DNA of 14,704 bases from an uncultured Treponema sp. (GTDB taxonomy: Bacteria; Spirochaetota; Spirochaetia; Treponematales; Treponemataceae), in assembly GCA_946611835.1 (NCBI GenBank), contig CAMOEE010000043.1, positions 1 to 14,704 on the forward strand, read 5' to 3'. This document shows positions 1 through 6,721 of the stretch, piece after piece. Every line of letters starts with the position of its first letter. The stretch's first letter is position 1. Both the position numbers and the translations under genes were made by a program. A model generated the notes under the pieces. The model searched no databases. It saw only the letters and a list, made by a program, of their open reading frames with translations, and was not told where the DNA came from.

Positions 1-57
1 CGTGCCCGTGAGCAGCTTGAAAAGATATTGGAGGCTGATGATGTCTACATCTCTTAA
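1..57 (+). CDS. ECF-type RNA polymerase sigma factor, C-terminal end only (partial)
   Basis: Only the last 18 codons and the TAA stop (55-57) are inside the window. They read RAREQLEKILEADDVYIS, which resembles the end of the region 4 recognition helix plus the short tail of sigma-70 family ECF factors (the usual pattern is SRAR followed by a charged L-rich helix). The next gene begins inside it in another reading frame (start at 41), an overlap of 17 bp. That gene has the form of a membrane-bound anti-sigma factor, the classical partner, and this neighbour is the main support. What is seen is the short peptide and the overlap; the family name is an inference from both. Other proteins ending in an R-A-R-E-Q-L helix remain possible. 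Confidence 0.6.
   Translation, partial: RAREQLEKILEADDVYIS
30..34 (+). promoter_or_regulatory. Shine-Dalgarno GGAGG that sets the anti-sigma start
   Basis: GGAGG lies 6 nt before the ATG at 41 and only 3 nt before the in-frame ATG at 38. The spacing favours 41 as the start. The site lies inside the end of the upstream sigma factor gene, as expected for translational coupling. Confidence 0.6.
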
Positions 58-940
58 CAAAGATTTACATTCCGTGTACATCGATGGCGAAATGCCGGAG
101 AGTTTTCTTTCTCAGTACGAAAGTATTGTTCAGGCGGATCCAAAAGAAAAAGCCCGTCTGGAGAAAATGCAGCGTCTTCACTCGTTCTTGCAGGAAGATT
201 CCGAGTTAATGACAAAAAAAATCACCTCCCCTTCTCCTGAAAATTCTGGGGAAGCTTTCATCGAGGAAAGTTTTGAGCGCTTGCAGACAAAAATGCGCTA
301 CGCAAAGAACGTCAGCCTCGCAAACGGTTTTTCAAGCGATAAAAAATCATTCGTAACTCCCTTCGTCAAATACGCCTCTTCATTTGCGGCGGCGGTAGCT
401 GTTTTTGCAGCGGCGGCGGCTGTTTTTGCCCTTGTTTTCATTCCAGTGCACTACAATTCACTTTCACAGGCAAAGGAAACGGCTGTGGCGGCCATCTCAA
501 TCATGAAGCAAAACACGATTGAGCCAATAGCAAAAAATGATGTAATCATCGACGGCAACATCAACAAGGAAGATTTGTCAAAGGTCCTGGCCGTAAAGTC
601 CGGGTCACAAAAAGCGGAGCAGGCTTCAAAAACGCTGGCCCCGCAAAGCAATGCGCTCGCCAAGGCAGAAGAGCCGGCTTCTACAGCCAGCGGAATCGAA
701 AAGGCCCTTCCAATAGAGCAAAAGACAATCTCAGCCACAAACCTTGCCTCAAGCTACGGAGAACGCACTTCTCTGGGTAAGGGAAATCCAATCGGCCGCC
801 GTTTCCGTGAGCGACTTACCGCAGTTGACCCCTTCATCCCGGATTTTTCATCATCTTCCATTACGATTTCTGTTCCCAATTTTGGCGAAATCGGTAATAA
901 TATGGAGATAATGGAAATCCCAAATGAAGCTGGTAACTGA
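41..940 (+). CDS. Putative single-pass anti-sigma factor
   Basis: This 299-residue protein probably holds the upstream ECF sigma factor inactive at the inner membrane. Residues 8-55 (SVYIDGEMPE, then a charged helix with EKARLEKMQRL) resemble the N-terminal anti-sigma domain of RsiW/RseA-like proteins, where a short 'iDGEl' motif is followed by helices; no HxxxCxxC zinc motif is present. One strong membrane segment spans about 111-136 and is extremely Ala-rich. The remaining ~160 residues would be periplasmic, are rich in Ser, Ala, Lys and Glu, and look disordered before a more hydrophobic Phe/Ile-rich end. The start is chosen at 41 because of the GGAGG spacing; the open frame extends 13 codons further upstream, to GTG at 2, within the sigma gene. 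The gene overlaps that sigma gene and is followed after 2 bp by the TIG/transglutaminase-like gene, so co-transcription is likely. The role is inferred from context plus topology; no specific family is proven. Confidence 0.65.
   Translation: MSTSLNKDLHSVYIDGEMPESFLSQYESIVQADPKEKARLEKMQRLHSFLQEDSELMTKKITSPSPENSGEAFIEESFERLQTKMRYAKNVSLANGFSSDKKSFVTPFVKYASSFAAAVAVFAAAAAVFALVFIPVHYNSLSQAKETAVAAISIMKQNTIEPIAKNDVIIDGNINKEDLSKVLAVKSGSQKAEQASKTLAPQSNALAKAEEPASTASGIEKALPIEQKTISATNLASSYGERTSLGKGNPIGRRFRERLTAVDPFIPDFSSSSITISVPNFGEIGNNMEIMEIPNEAGN
386..429 (+). repeat. Imperfect tandem duplication (~21-23 bp) in the anti-sigma membrane segment
   Basis: A GC-rich run of GCG/GGC triplets followed by GCTGTTTTTGC occurs twice back to back (386-408 and 409-429). 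It encodes two similar Ala/Val/Phe-rich heptads that form much of the single transmembrane helix. The second copy lacks a GTA codon relative to the first, so both copies keep the frame. Confidence 0.6.
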
Positions 941-942
941 TT

Positions 943-2664
943 TTGAGCATTAAAAATACTTTTTCTCTTCTTTTCCGAAAGTACGCCTTTATAAGGGTAC
1001 TTTCATGTGTTTTCATAATAGCAATAGTCCTCACAATAATTTCAGTCGCAACGGTAAAATCAAAAAAGATTCCGACAATCACATCTCTTTCTCCAGTCGT
1101 AGGCTCAGCCGGCGACACAATGGTTATCCGGGGCTACAATTTCGGCTCAGTGAGGGGAACGAACTATGTGGAAATAGGCGGCAACAAAATCACGGCATCA
1201 AGCTACATCAACTGGACTGACGGTCTGATCAAGCTGGTGCTCCCCTCAAATGTTCAGGACGGGCTTGTGATTGTCTCAACCCAGTCAGGCAAGTCAAAAC
1301 CAGGTTTCTTTGCAAATAAGGCCGGAATTCCCGTTGAAGTTCCCCAGAACATAAAGACAAACCTGCCTGTTATCACGGCCATAGAACCACAGAGCGGAAG
1401 TTACGGCACACTGATTACAATCAGCGGCTCTGACTTCGGCACGGCAAGGGGTGGAAGTAAGGTTTATTTCAGTGCAAGCAGCGAAGAATCTTCTCTTGGA
1501 AGCGGAGACGGCGAGTTAAAGACTGACTTTGACTTCAGCGTAATTGCGGCCAGCGAGTCTGATTACGATTATGAGTCATGGAGCGACTCCGAAATCAAAG
1601 TAAGGATTCCTGACGGAGCTGTCTCAGGCAATGTCTATGTCCTCACCGAAAAGGGCAGGAGCAATCTTATGAACGAGGAAATCAGGCTGGCCCCGGGAAC
1701 AAAAGAATACAATTCCCGGAAGACCTACATTTTGCAGCTCAATTCCGACATAGACAGCATAGATACAAAGAACGGAACAAACATCACTCTCAGGGTTCCC
1801 CGCCCACTCGTAAGCTCATGGCAACCCATGGTCGAGCTTACGGAATGCAGTCCTGAGCCGGTCATCTCTGACTATAAGAACACCGTAATCCATCAGCTTG
1901 ACCTTCCGAAAGCGACATCCCAGAGTAAAAAATTCAGGTTCAGCCACAATTTCGTTGTCTCGACTTATGCACTTCAGACCAAAATCAACGAAAAACAGGT
2001 GAAGCCCTACACAAAAACACAGAAAAACCGGATTCTTCACAAAATGGCGACCATGCCAGACCCGCTGATTCAGAGCGACAATAAAGAGGTCATCGCCCTT
2101 GCAACTGAAATAGTCGGAAAGGAAACGAATCCCTACAGGCAGGCAAAACTGATTTACCAGTATCTTCTTGAGAATTACAAGCTTAGGGATGAACTGAGAA
2201 AGGCTGACGCACCTGTCCTGGATTTGCTAAGGAATAAAAAAAGCGATCCTTATGAAATCTCGATTTTCTACACGACTTTGCTCCGTTCTCTTTCTATTCC
2301 GGCCCTTCCGCTGGCAGGAGTCCTGGTTGACTCTGAGATGAAGACAAAAAGCCACTGGTGGACGATGTTCTACATCGAAAATTTCGGCTGGTTTCCGGTG
2401 GACATTGCCCTCGCCATGGGCCTTCCATACAAATCATTCAGGCCGGTTGAAAAGCCACAGGAATATTATTTTGGCAATCTCGATGCCCAGCACATCGCTT
2501 TCTCAATGGGATGGAACGAAATTTCGCACACAATTTCGCAGAACAGCAAAATCGTAGTGCGACCGAAATCATACGCATTGCAGTCAATCTGGGAAGAGTC
2601 CAGCGAAGGAAATGTAAATTACAGTTCCCTATGGAACGACCCGATTGTGCTCGGATTATATTAG
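943..2664 (+). CDS. Membrane-anchored IPT/TIG and transglutaminase-like protein
   Basis: This 573-residue protein has one N-terminal membrane anchor (about 17-37) and then an exported body. Two IPT/TIG immunoglobulin-like domains follow: about 43-120 (PTITSLSPVVGSAGDTMVIRG, then YNFG) and about 141-237 (LPVITAIEPQSGSYGTLITI, then GSDFG). A transglutaminase-like core lies at about 395-500, with LLRSLSIPALPLAG typical of the fold, His471 in KSHWW and Asp487 in GWFPVD. The catalytic Cys, expected in a G-D-C context just before this helix, aligns with Pro436 (KSDPYE), so normal thiol chemistry looks impossible; a binding or structural role is more likely. The start is TTG at 943, 2 bp after the anti-sigma stop; in this frame a stop at 934 rules out anything further upstream than CTG 937 or ATT 940. 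The gene sits in the sigma/anti-sigma unit, so it may be a target or input of that sigma factor (inference). Confidence 0.8.
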   Translation: MSIKNTFSLLFRKYAFIRVLSCVFIIAIVLTIISVATVKSKKIPTITSLSPVVGSAGDTMVIRGYNFGSVRGTNYVEIGGNKITASSYINWTDGLIKLVLPSNVQDGLVIVSTQSGKSKPGFFANKAGIPVEVPQNIKTNLPVITAIEPQSGSYGTLITISGSDFGTARGGSKVYFSASSEESSLGSGDGELKTDFDFSVIAASESDYDYESWSDSEIKVRIPDGAVSGNVYVLTEKGRSNLMNEEIRLAPGTKEYNSRKTYILQLNSDIDSIDTKNGTNITLRVPRPLVSSWQPMVELTECSPEPVISDYKNTVIHQLDLPKATSQSKKFRFSHNFVVSTYALQTKINEKQVKPYTKTQKNRILHKMATMPDPLIQSDNKEVIALATEIVGKETNPYRQAKLIYQYLLENYKLRDELRKADAPVLDLLRNKKSDPYEISIFYTTLLRSLSIPALPLAGVLVDSEMKTKSHWWTMFYIENFGWFPVDIALAMGLPYKSFRPVEKPQEYYFGNLDAQHIAFSMGWNEISHTISQNSKIVVRPKSYALQSIWEESSEGNVNYSSLWNDPIVLGLY

Positions 2665-2669
2665 GAGGA
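2663..2669 (+). promoter_or_regulatory. pyrH: Shine-Dalgarno AGGAGGA that sets the pyrH start
   Basis: AGGAGGA overlaps the stop codon (TAG 2662-2664) of the preceding gene and lies 6 nt before the ATG at 2676. It rules out the longer open frame that begins at 2511 inside the upstream gene, and it implies translational coupling between the two genes. Confidence 0.85.
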
Positions 2670-2675
2670 TTTTTT

Positions 2676-3371
2676 ATGAACACAAAAGTTCTTTCTGTCG
2701 GAGGCTCGATTGTTGCGCCTGAATATCCTGATGTGGATTTTGTCACACGATTCGTAGGAATGATTAAGGATTTTTTGAGCAAAAATCCTGATGACAGGCT
2801 CATTCTCGTCGTTGGTGGCGGCGGTCCTGCAAGAATCTATCAGAAAGCTTTCCGTGATGTCACTGGAACAGCCGAGAACGAGGGAACCGATGCAGCGGAC
2901 TGGATTGGAATCATGGCGACACGACTCAACGCCCAGTTCGTAAAGGCAAGTTTCGGTGACTTGTGCAGGGAAGCCGTCGTAACCGACCCGACAGTGGCAA
3001 AAGACTTTACAGGAAAGATTTTGCTCGCAGCAGGCTGGAAACCGGGATTCTCGACCGACAATGATGCTGTCCTTCTTGCAGAGAAATTCAATGCGGACAC
3101 TGTGGTAAACCTCTCAAACATCGAAAAAGTCTACACCGATGACCCGCGAAAAAACCCGGATGCTAAGCCTTTGGACGAGATTTCATGGTCAGACTTCCGA
3201 AAGATGGTGGGTGACGAATGGGTTCCGGGAAAAAACTGTCCCTTTGACCCGATCGCAAGCAAAAAAGCCCAGGAAATGGGTCTCAAGGTAATCTGCGCAG
3301 GCGGAAAAAACATCGACAACATCCGCGCAATTCTCGAAGGAAAGGCTTATATCGGAACTACCATTGGCTGA
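2676..3371 (+). CDS. pyrH: UMP kinase, archaeal/spirochaetal type
   Basis: UMP kinase phosphorylates UMP to UDP with ATP in the cytoplasm, the step that feeds UTP/CTP synthesis. The 231-residue protein belongs to the amino acid kinase fold: N-terminal SVGGS loop (7-11), GGGG-PAR at 47-53, the GIMATRLNA helix (78-86) that is nearly diagnostic of UMP kinases of archaeal type, AAGWKPGFSTDNDAVLLAE (118-136, compare the archaeal GG-x-x-PG-x-STD motif) and VYTDDPRKNPDAK (152-164) from the nucleotide-binding region. The length fits the ~225-residue archaeal-type subfamily rather than the ~240-residue common bacterial PyrH. The start is fixed by AGGAGGA 6 nt upstream. The gene is the last of the sigma/anti-sigma operon, and its last 14 bp overlap the convergent glucosaminidase gene. 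Another amino acid kinase is unlikely given the ATRLNA motif. Confidence 0.9.
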   Translation: MNTKVLSVGGSIVAPEYPDVDFVTRFVGMIKDFLSKNPDDRLILVVGGGGPARIYQKAFRDVTGTAENEGTDAADWIGIMATRLNAQFVKASFGDLCREAVVTDPTVAKDFTGKILLAAGWKPGFSTDNDAVLLAEKFNADTVVNLSNIEKVYTDDPRKNPDAKPLDEISWSDFRKMVGDEWVPGKNCPFDPIASKKAQEMGLKVICAGGKNIDNIRAILEGKAYIGTTIG

Positions 3372-3948
3372 GTTCGCTCAAAAGATTGTCTAATTTTACG
3401 CCGTAATCTGGGTCCATTGCCCAATGACCGGCCAGCTCATGCACATTACGGGCAAATTTGGCTTTGTGAGGCCAGCTGTAGCGGGGGTCAACGAGCTCCT
3501 GCTTCAGGCTGACTTTGGCCGTGGTGGCATAGGCCTGCAAATGCTGAATATGGGCACGGACTCCAATCTGCTCGCTCTCAAACCATTCCCCGGGATGCTC
3601 GGCATCCATTGCTCCCAATCCACAAAAATTATTCATCTCAGGCAAAACGAGGTTCCCGTAGCTCAAAAATCCTGTCTCAAGGCACATCTGAACGAATGCG
3701 ACATCAGAATTGATTCCTTCAATGGCCCCCTCTTCGACATAGAGTTTTGCAAGCCGTCCGACCTTTTCTCTGTCAGCGTCCGGCTTATGGTTCATAAAAA
3801 AATTCACCAGCTGCTCAGGATTCTTGCTTCCGTTTCCTAAAAGATCCCTCGAACACCCCTCGCTGAGCCTTGAAGTCACGCAGGAAAAAAGGAGAAGCGA
3901 AAGCATACACAAAAATAGGATTTTCAATTTAAAAGTCATTTTTTTCAT
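3358..3948 (-). CDS. Glucosaminidase-family lipoprotein (putative peptidoglycan hydrolase)
   Basis: The 196-residue protein carries a lipoprotein signal (residues 1-22; lipobox LFSC with Cys23) and a mannosyl-glycoprotein endo-beta-N-acetylglucosaminidase-like domain (Pfam Glucosaminidase, as in FlgJ and LytG) from about 76 to the end. Visible motifs are VAFVQMCLETGFL with the likely catalytic Glu91, NNFCGLGA (106-113) and ESEQIGVRAHIQHLQAYA (124-141), the helix typical of this family. It should cut the glycan backbone of peptidoglycan from the outer leaflet of the inner membrane or from the outer membrane. The start at 3948 gives a clean signal peptide; an upstream in-frame ATG at 4035 would add 29 charged residues before it and is disfavoured. 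No Shine-Dalgarno precedes 3948, but GATAAT lies 6 nt upstream. The 3' end overlaps convergent pyrH by 14 bp. Confidence is high for the family and moderate for activity. Confidence 0.85.
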   Translation of the reverse strand: MKKMTFKLKILFLCMLSLLLFSCVTSRLSEGCSRDLLGNGSKNPEQLVNFFMNHKPDADREKVGRLAKLYVEEGAIEGINSDVAFVQMCLETGFLSYGNLVLPEMNNFCGLGAMDAEHPGEWFESEQIGVRAHIQHLQAYATTAKVSLKQELVDPRYSWPHKAKFARNVHELAGHWAMDPDYGVKLDNLLSELSQW

Positions 3949-3954
3949 GTTCTG

Positions 3955-3960
3955 ATTATC
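3955..3960 (-). promoter_or_regulatory. -10-like hexamer GATAAT upstream of the glucosaminidase gene
   Basis: Read on the minus strand, GATAAT ends 6 nt before the preferred ATG at 3948. If it acts as a -10 element, transcription would begin at about the start codon. No good -35 hexamer is visible at 16-18 bp, so this is a weak call supported mainly by the same arrangement at other genes in the window. Confidence 0.3.
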
Positions 3961-4057
3961 GGTTTTAGAGAAATTTTCATGATTTTTTTCTTTCTTACTG
4001 CCGAAAAGGCATAATTTTTTCATATATATATACATAAGGAATTTTTGGGAGTAAAAA

Positions 4058-4771
4058 ATGAAGAATGAAAATCAAGCTTTTCCGTCTTTCGAAGAGATAG
4101 AAAAGTCGAACAAACTTGAAATCCGTGAGCTTACCTTGCAGCATGGTCTTGCCTATCCGACCGACGAGGAGCTGATTATGCTTATTCTTGGCAGCGGAAC
4201 AAAAGAGTCTCCCGTGAGGGAACTGGCAAAAGAAGTCCTGGGAAAGGTAATGTGCTCAAACAGCGACAATCTGGTCGAAAACCTGATGCTTGTAAAAGGA
4301 ATGGGAAAAAGCAAGGCCCTTATGATAGCCGCAGCCCTGGAACTGGGAAAGAGAATCAACCGTAACCCGGAGGGAGCTTTTGAAACTCCGAGAGATCTTA
4401 TTCCCTACATACAAAGCTACGGGATGCAGAAACAGGAGCATTTCCTCTGCATTAGCCTGAACGGGGCCAAGGAAATCATTTCGATAAGGGTGGTCTGCAC
4501 GGGAAGCGGGAACATGGCCGTGGTCAAGCCGGCAGATGTCTTTTCGGAGCCTGTCAAAGAACATGCGGCGGCAGTGGTGATAAGCCACAACCATCCCTGC
4601 GGGCTTTTATTTCCTTCAAAGGAAGATATCCAGACTACCCTCAGGCTGTCACAGGCAGCGGAGCTTCTTGGAATCACACTTCTGGATCACATAATCCTGT
4701 CAAAAAACGACTATTACAGTTTCCTGGAACATGAGCTTATGACAGAAGAAAAGTTATACAATTTCTTGTGA
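4058..4771 (+). CDS. radC: RadC-family JAB1/MPN domain protein
   Basis: The 237-residue protein has the standard RadC layout: an N-terminal UPF0758 region (about 15-65), a helix-hairpin-helix-like stretch LMLVKGMGKSKALMIAAALE (76-95) and a C-terminal JAMM metalloprotease-like domain (about 108-227). The metal-binding set HNHPCGLLFPSKED (177-190) keeps the H-x-H-x7-S-x2-D spacing (His177, His179, Ser187, Asp190), and LLDHIILSKNDYYSF (208-222) is the usual end. Two conserved spots differ: HNHPSG is HNHPCG, and the common hPREvF segment is KPADVF (157-162). The biochemical role of RadC proteins is unsettled; the old DNA-repair name comes from a misassigned E. coli mutation. The start is supported by GGGAG at 4047-4051. 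It is divergent from the glucosaminidase gene across an AT-rich spacer and is probably transcribed alone. Confidence 0.9.
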   Translation: MKNENQAFPSFEEIEKSNKLEIRELTLQHGLAYPTDEELIMLILGSGTKESPVRELAKEVLGKVMCSNSDNLVENLMLVKGMGKSKALMIAAALELGKRINRNPEGAFETPRDLIPYIQSYGMQKQEHFLCISLNGAKEIISIRVVCTGSGNMAVVKPADVFSEPVKEHAAAVVISHNHPCGLLFPSKEDIQTTLRLSQAAELLGITLLDHIILSKNDYYSFLEHELMTEEKLYNFL

Positions 4772-4794
4772 GAACAGGCATTTTGCGATATTAT
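4766..4794 (+). promoter_or_regulatory. Sigma-70-like promoter for the PEGA/htrA/lipase/earP cluster
   Basis: TTGTGA (4766-4771) and TATTAT (4789-4794) are separated by exactly 17 bp. The -35 overlaps the stop codon of radC. The predicted start of transcription, about 7 bp past the -10, falls at 4800-4802, on the ATG at 4802, so the message would be leaderless. The only purine-rich stretch (AAGG, 4797-4800) is one base from the ATG, too close to serve as a ribosome-binding site. Confidence 0.55.
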
Positions 4795-4801
4795 ATAAGG
4801 C

Positions 4802-5362
4802 ATGAAGCGTACATTTTTTTTTATTTTAGGTCTTATTTTCGTTTCGGTTTCTCCACTTCTTGCCCAGGAGAATGAAGCAGCCCCCGCAAAACAGGATTCC
4901 CAGACTTCAAATGAAGCGGGAAGCCAGTCAGCCGAGGCCTTCGCCATCATTCCTGAGCTTAAAGCCGAGGAAGAATCAAACATTGAAAGGAACCGCACAA
5001 AAGCTACCTTCAAGACGAATGTCAAAAACTGCAGTCTGTATCTGAACGGTAATTTTCAGGGACGAAGCCCAATCACGCTCACAAATCTTATCGAGGGCTA
5101 CTATCTTCTTCGAGTCGAAAACCCAGGCTATATTCCAAAAGAGAATTTCCTCTACATTGAGGGCGGAAAGGCCCGCACTTTCTATATCGAGCTTGAGATG
5201 ACCGAAGAAACAAAGCAGAAAATGAAATCTCGTGAAGAGGCAATAGAAAGAGCAAGGGCTGAAAAAGAGGCAAAAGAAGTTTCTGAACCGGCAGAAGCTG
5301 CAGCAGCTACGCCTTCCGGGTCAGCAGAGCCTGCAAGCGAATCTCTCGGAGATGCAAAATGA
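4802..5362 (+). CDS. Secreted PEGA-domain protein
   Basis: The 186-residue protein has a signal peptide (1-21, ending LLAQ), a Glu/Ala/Gln/Ser-rich linker (22-65), one PEGA domain at about 67-132 (KNCSLYLNGNFQGRSPITLT, then GYYLLRVENPGY) and a charged helical tail (134-160) followed by an Ala/Glu/Ser/Pro-rich disordered end. PEGA domains are small surface or periplasmic beta folds in many bacteria, including treponemes; their ligands are mostly unknown. Its stop codon overlaps the next start by 4 bp (ATGA at 5359-5362), so it is translationally coupled to the HtrA-like protease and may act as a periplasmic partner or adaptor (inference). The start is supported by the signal peptide, not by a Shine-Dalgarno site. 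Confidence 0.85.
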   Translation: MKRTFFFILGLIFVSVSPLLAQENEAAPAKQDSQTSNEAGSQSAEAFAIIPELKAEEESNIERNRTKATFKTNVKNCSLYLNGNFQGRSPITLTNLIEGYYLLRVENPGYIPKENFLYIEGGKARTFYIELEMTEETKQKMKSREEAIERARAEKEAKEVSEPAEAAAATPSGSAEPASESLGDAK

Positions 5363-6702
5363 AACTCTACTCCCGCTCGGAGCTGGTAAAATCATCGCTG
5401 ATTTCCCTTGCGGCCGGCGTAATTCTCGCTCTCTCAGGAAGTGCATATTTCTCGCTTCACAACAAGGAAGAGAGTGATGGCAATCATGACACAGAAATCT
5501 CAAAAACAGAAGACCCGGCCCGGAAAAATACGGAAATCACACCTTCAAAAAAGGAGCTTTCTCAGTCACTTCCTGCGCAAAGCTACCCCGTAATCGAGGA
5601 AAAGCCAACTCCGGTCGCAAAATCTTACGACTCGCCCTACACCCAGGACGAGCAGCAGAATATCTCTGTTTACGAAAAATGCAACGAGGCCGTAGTAAAT
5701 ATTACCACTCAGGTAATGGGGGTAAACTGGTTTCTGGAGCCTGTAGTTCAGGAAGGCGGCTCTGGCTCCGGTTCAATCATCGACAAGCGGGGCTATGTCG
5801 TCACCAATGTGCATGTCATCTCAAACGCAAGCAAAATCAGCATCTCGCTTTATGACGGCACTTCCTACGAGGGAACAGTAATCGGGAAGGATGTTGAAAG
5901 CGACATCGCCGTAATCAAATTCAATCCGCCGGACAATATGAGCCTGAAAACCATTGATTTCGGTGACTCAAACAACCTCAAGGTCGGGCAGAAGGTCATA
6001 GCAATCGGAAACCCCTTTGCCCTTGAGCGCACCATGACCACCGGAATCATCTCGGGGCTTGGCCGGCCTATTCAGGAAAGCACGAATGTAATCATCCGCA
6101 ACATGATTCAGACTGATGCGGCAATCAACCCGGGAAACTCAGGCGGTCCTCTTCTGGACACGAACGGCAAGATGGTCGGAATCAACACCGTCATCATCTC
6201 AAATTCAGGCAGCTCGGCAGGAGTCGGTTTTGCGGTTCCTGTCAGCACGGCCCGCAGGGTTGTTGACGACCTCATAAAATACAGGAAGGTCAACCGTGGC
6301 GTTCTTAAAATCGCACCTGTTCAGATGACATCATCAATCGCGCGCTATGCAGGCATTTCAATCAATTACGGAATTCTCGTAAGCGAAGTCGAACAAGGCT
6401 CATCAACAGAACAATCAGGCATTTTGGGCGGCACACAGCAGGTTCAGTACGGAAGCCGCTTCAATCCTACTACGATTTATCTCGGCGGGGACATAATCAC
6501 AGGCATCGATAACATCACAATCCGCACTTATGCCGACTACACCAGCGCCCTCGAATCAAAAAGGCCCGGCGACACAGTAACCGTCACCGTGTTCAGGGAA
6601 GGAGAATTCAAAAAAATCAAGGTAAAGCTTGACGGAAAAGAATCTTCGGCCCAGGTCAAGACACCGGTCACACAGGAAGGCTCTCAAAGCTCAACCCTAT
6701 AA
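5359..6702 (+). CDS. HtrA/DegP-like periplasmic serine protease
   Basis: The 447-residue protein has an N-terminal membrane anchor or uncleaved signal (about 11-33), a low-complexity linker to about 100, an S1C trypsin-like domain (about 103-310) and one PDZ domain (about 312-425). The catalytic triad is complete: His152 in VTNVHVIS, Asp182 in ESDIAVIKF and Ser261 in INPGNSGGPLL. Other HtrA hallmarks are IAIGNPF (215-220) and GVGFAVPVS (288-296). Enzymes of this group degrade or refold damaged envelope proteins and often take part in envelope-stress signalling. A single PDZ and an N-terminal anchor resemble DegS or the HtrA-like proteases of Gram-positives more than two-PDZ DegP. It overlaps the PEGA gene by 4 bp and is followed after 19 bp by the lipase gene. 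The exact subtype is not assigned, so no symbol is given. Confidence 0.95.
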   Translation: MKLYSRSELVKSSLISLAAGVILALSGSAYFSLHNKEESDGNHDTEISKTEDPARKNTEITPSKKELSQSLPAQSYPVIEEKPTPVAKSYDSPYTQDEQQNISVYEKCNEAVVNITTQVMGVNWFLEPVVQEGGSGSGSIIDKRGYVVTNVHVISNASKISISLYDGTSYEGTVIGKDVESDIAVIKFNPPDNMSLKTIDFGDSNNLKVGQKVIAIGNPFALERTMTTGIISGLGRPIQESTNVIIRNMIQTDAAINPGNSGGPLLDTNGKMVGINTVIISNSGSSAGVGFAVPVSTARRVVDDLIKYRKVNRGVLKIAPVQMTSSIARYAGISINYGILVSEVEQGSSTEQSGILGGTQQVQYGSRFNPTTIYLGGDIITGIDNITIRTYADYTSALESKRPGDTVTVTVFREGEFKKIKVKLDGKESSAQVKTPVTQEGSQSSTL

Positions 6703-6721
6703 AAATGCCTTGAAGAAAGAC

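Noticed and set aside
2511..2675. Possible 55-codon N-terminal extension of pyrH inside the upstream gene
   Set aside because: AGGAGGA 6 nt before ATG 2676 and the family's usual N-terminus right after it show the true start; the extension overlaps the TIG/transglutaminase-like gene.
2438..2803. 121-codon minus-strand open frame spanning a gene boundary
   Set aside because: It is antisense to two well-supported genes and has no recognisable features.
3424..3840. 138-codon open frame on the + strand
   Set aside because: It lies wholly within the minus-strand glucosaminidase gene, which has clear family motifs; this frame has none.
3949..4035. Longer start (ATG 4035) for the glucosaminidase lipoprotein
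   Set aside because: It would put 29 charged residues before the signal peptide; there is no ribosome-binding site at 4035 either.
6629..6721. Possible 31-codon extension of the lipase gene
   Set aside because: It overlaps the protease gene, is highly basic, and would hide an otherwise clean signal peptide starting at 6722.
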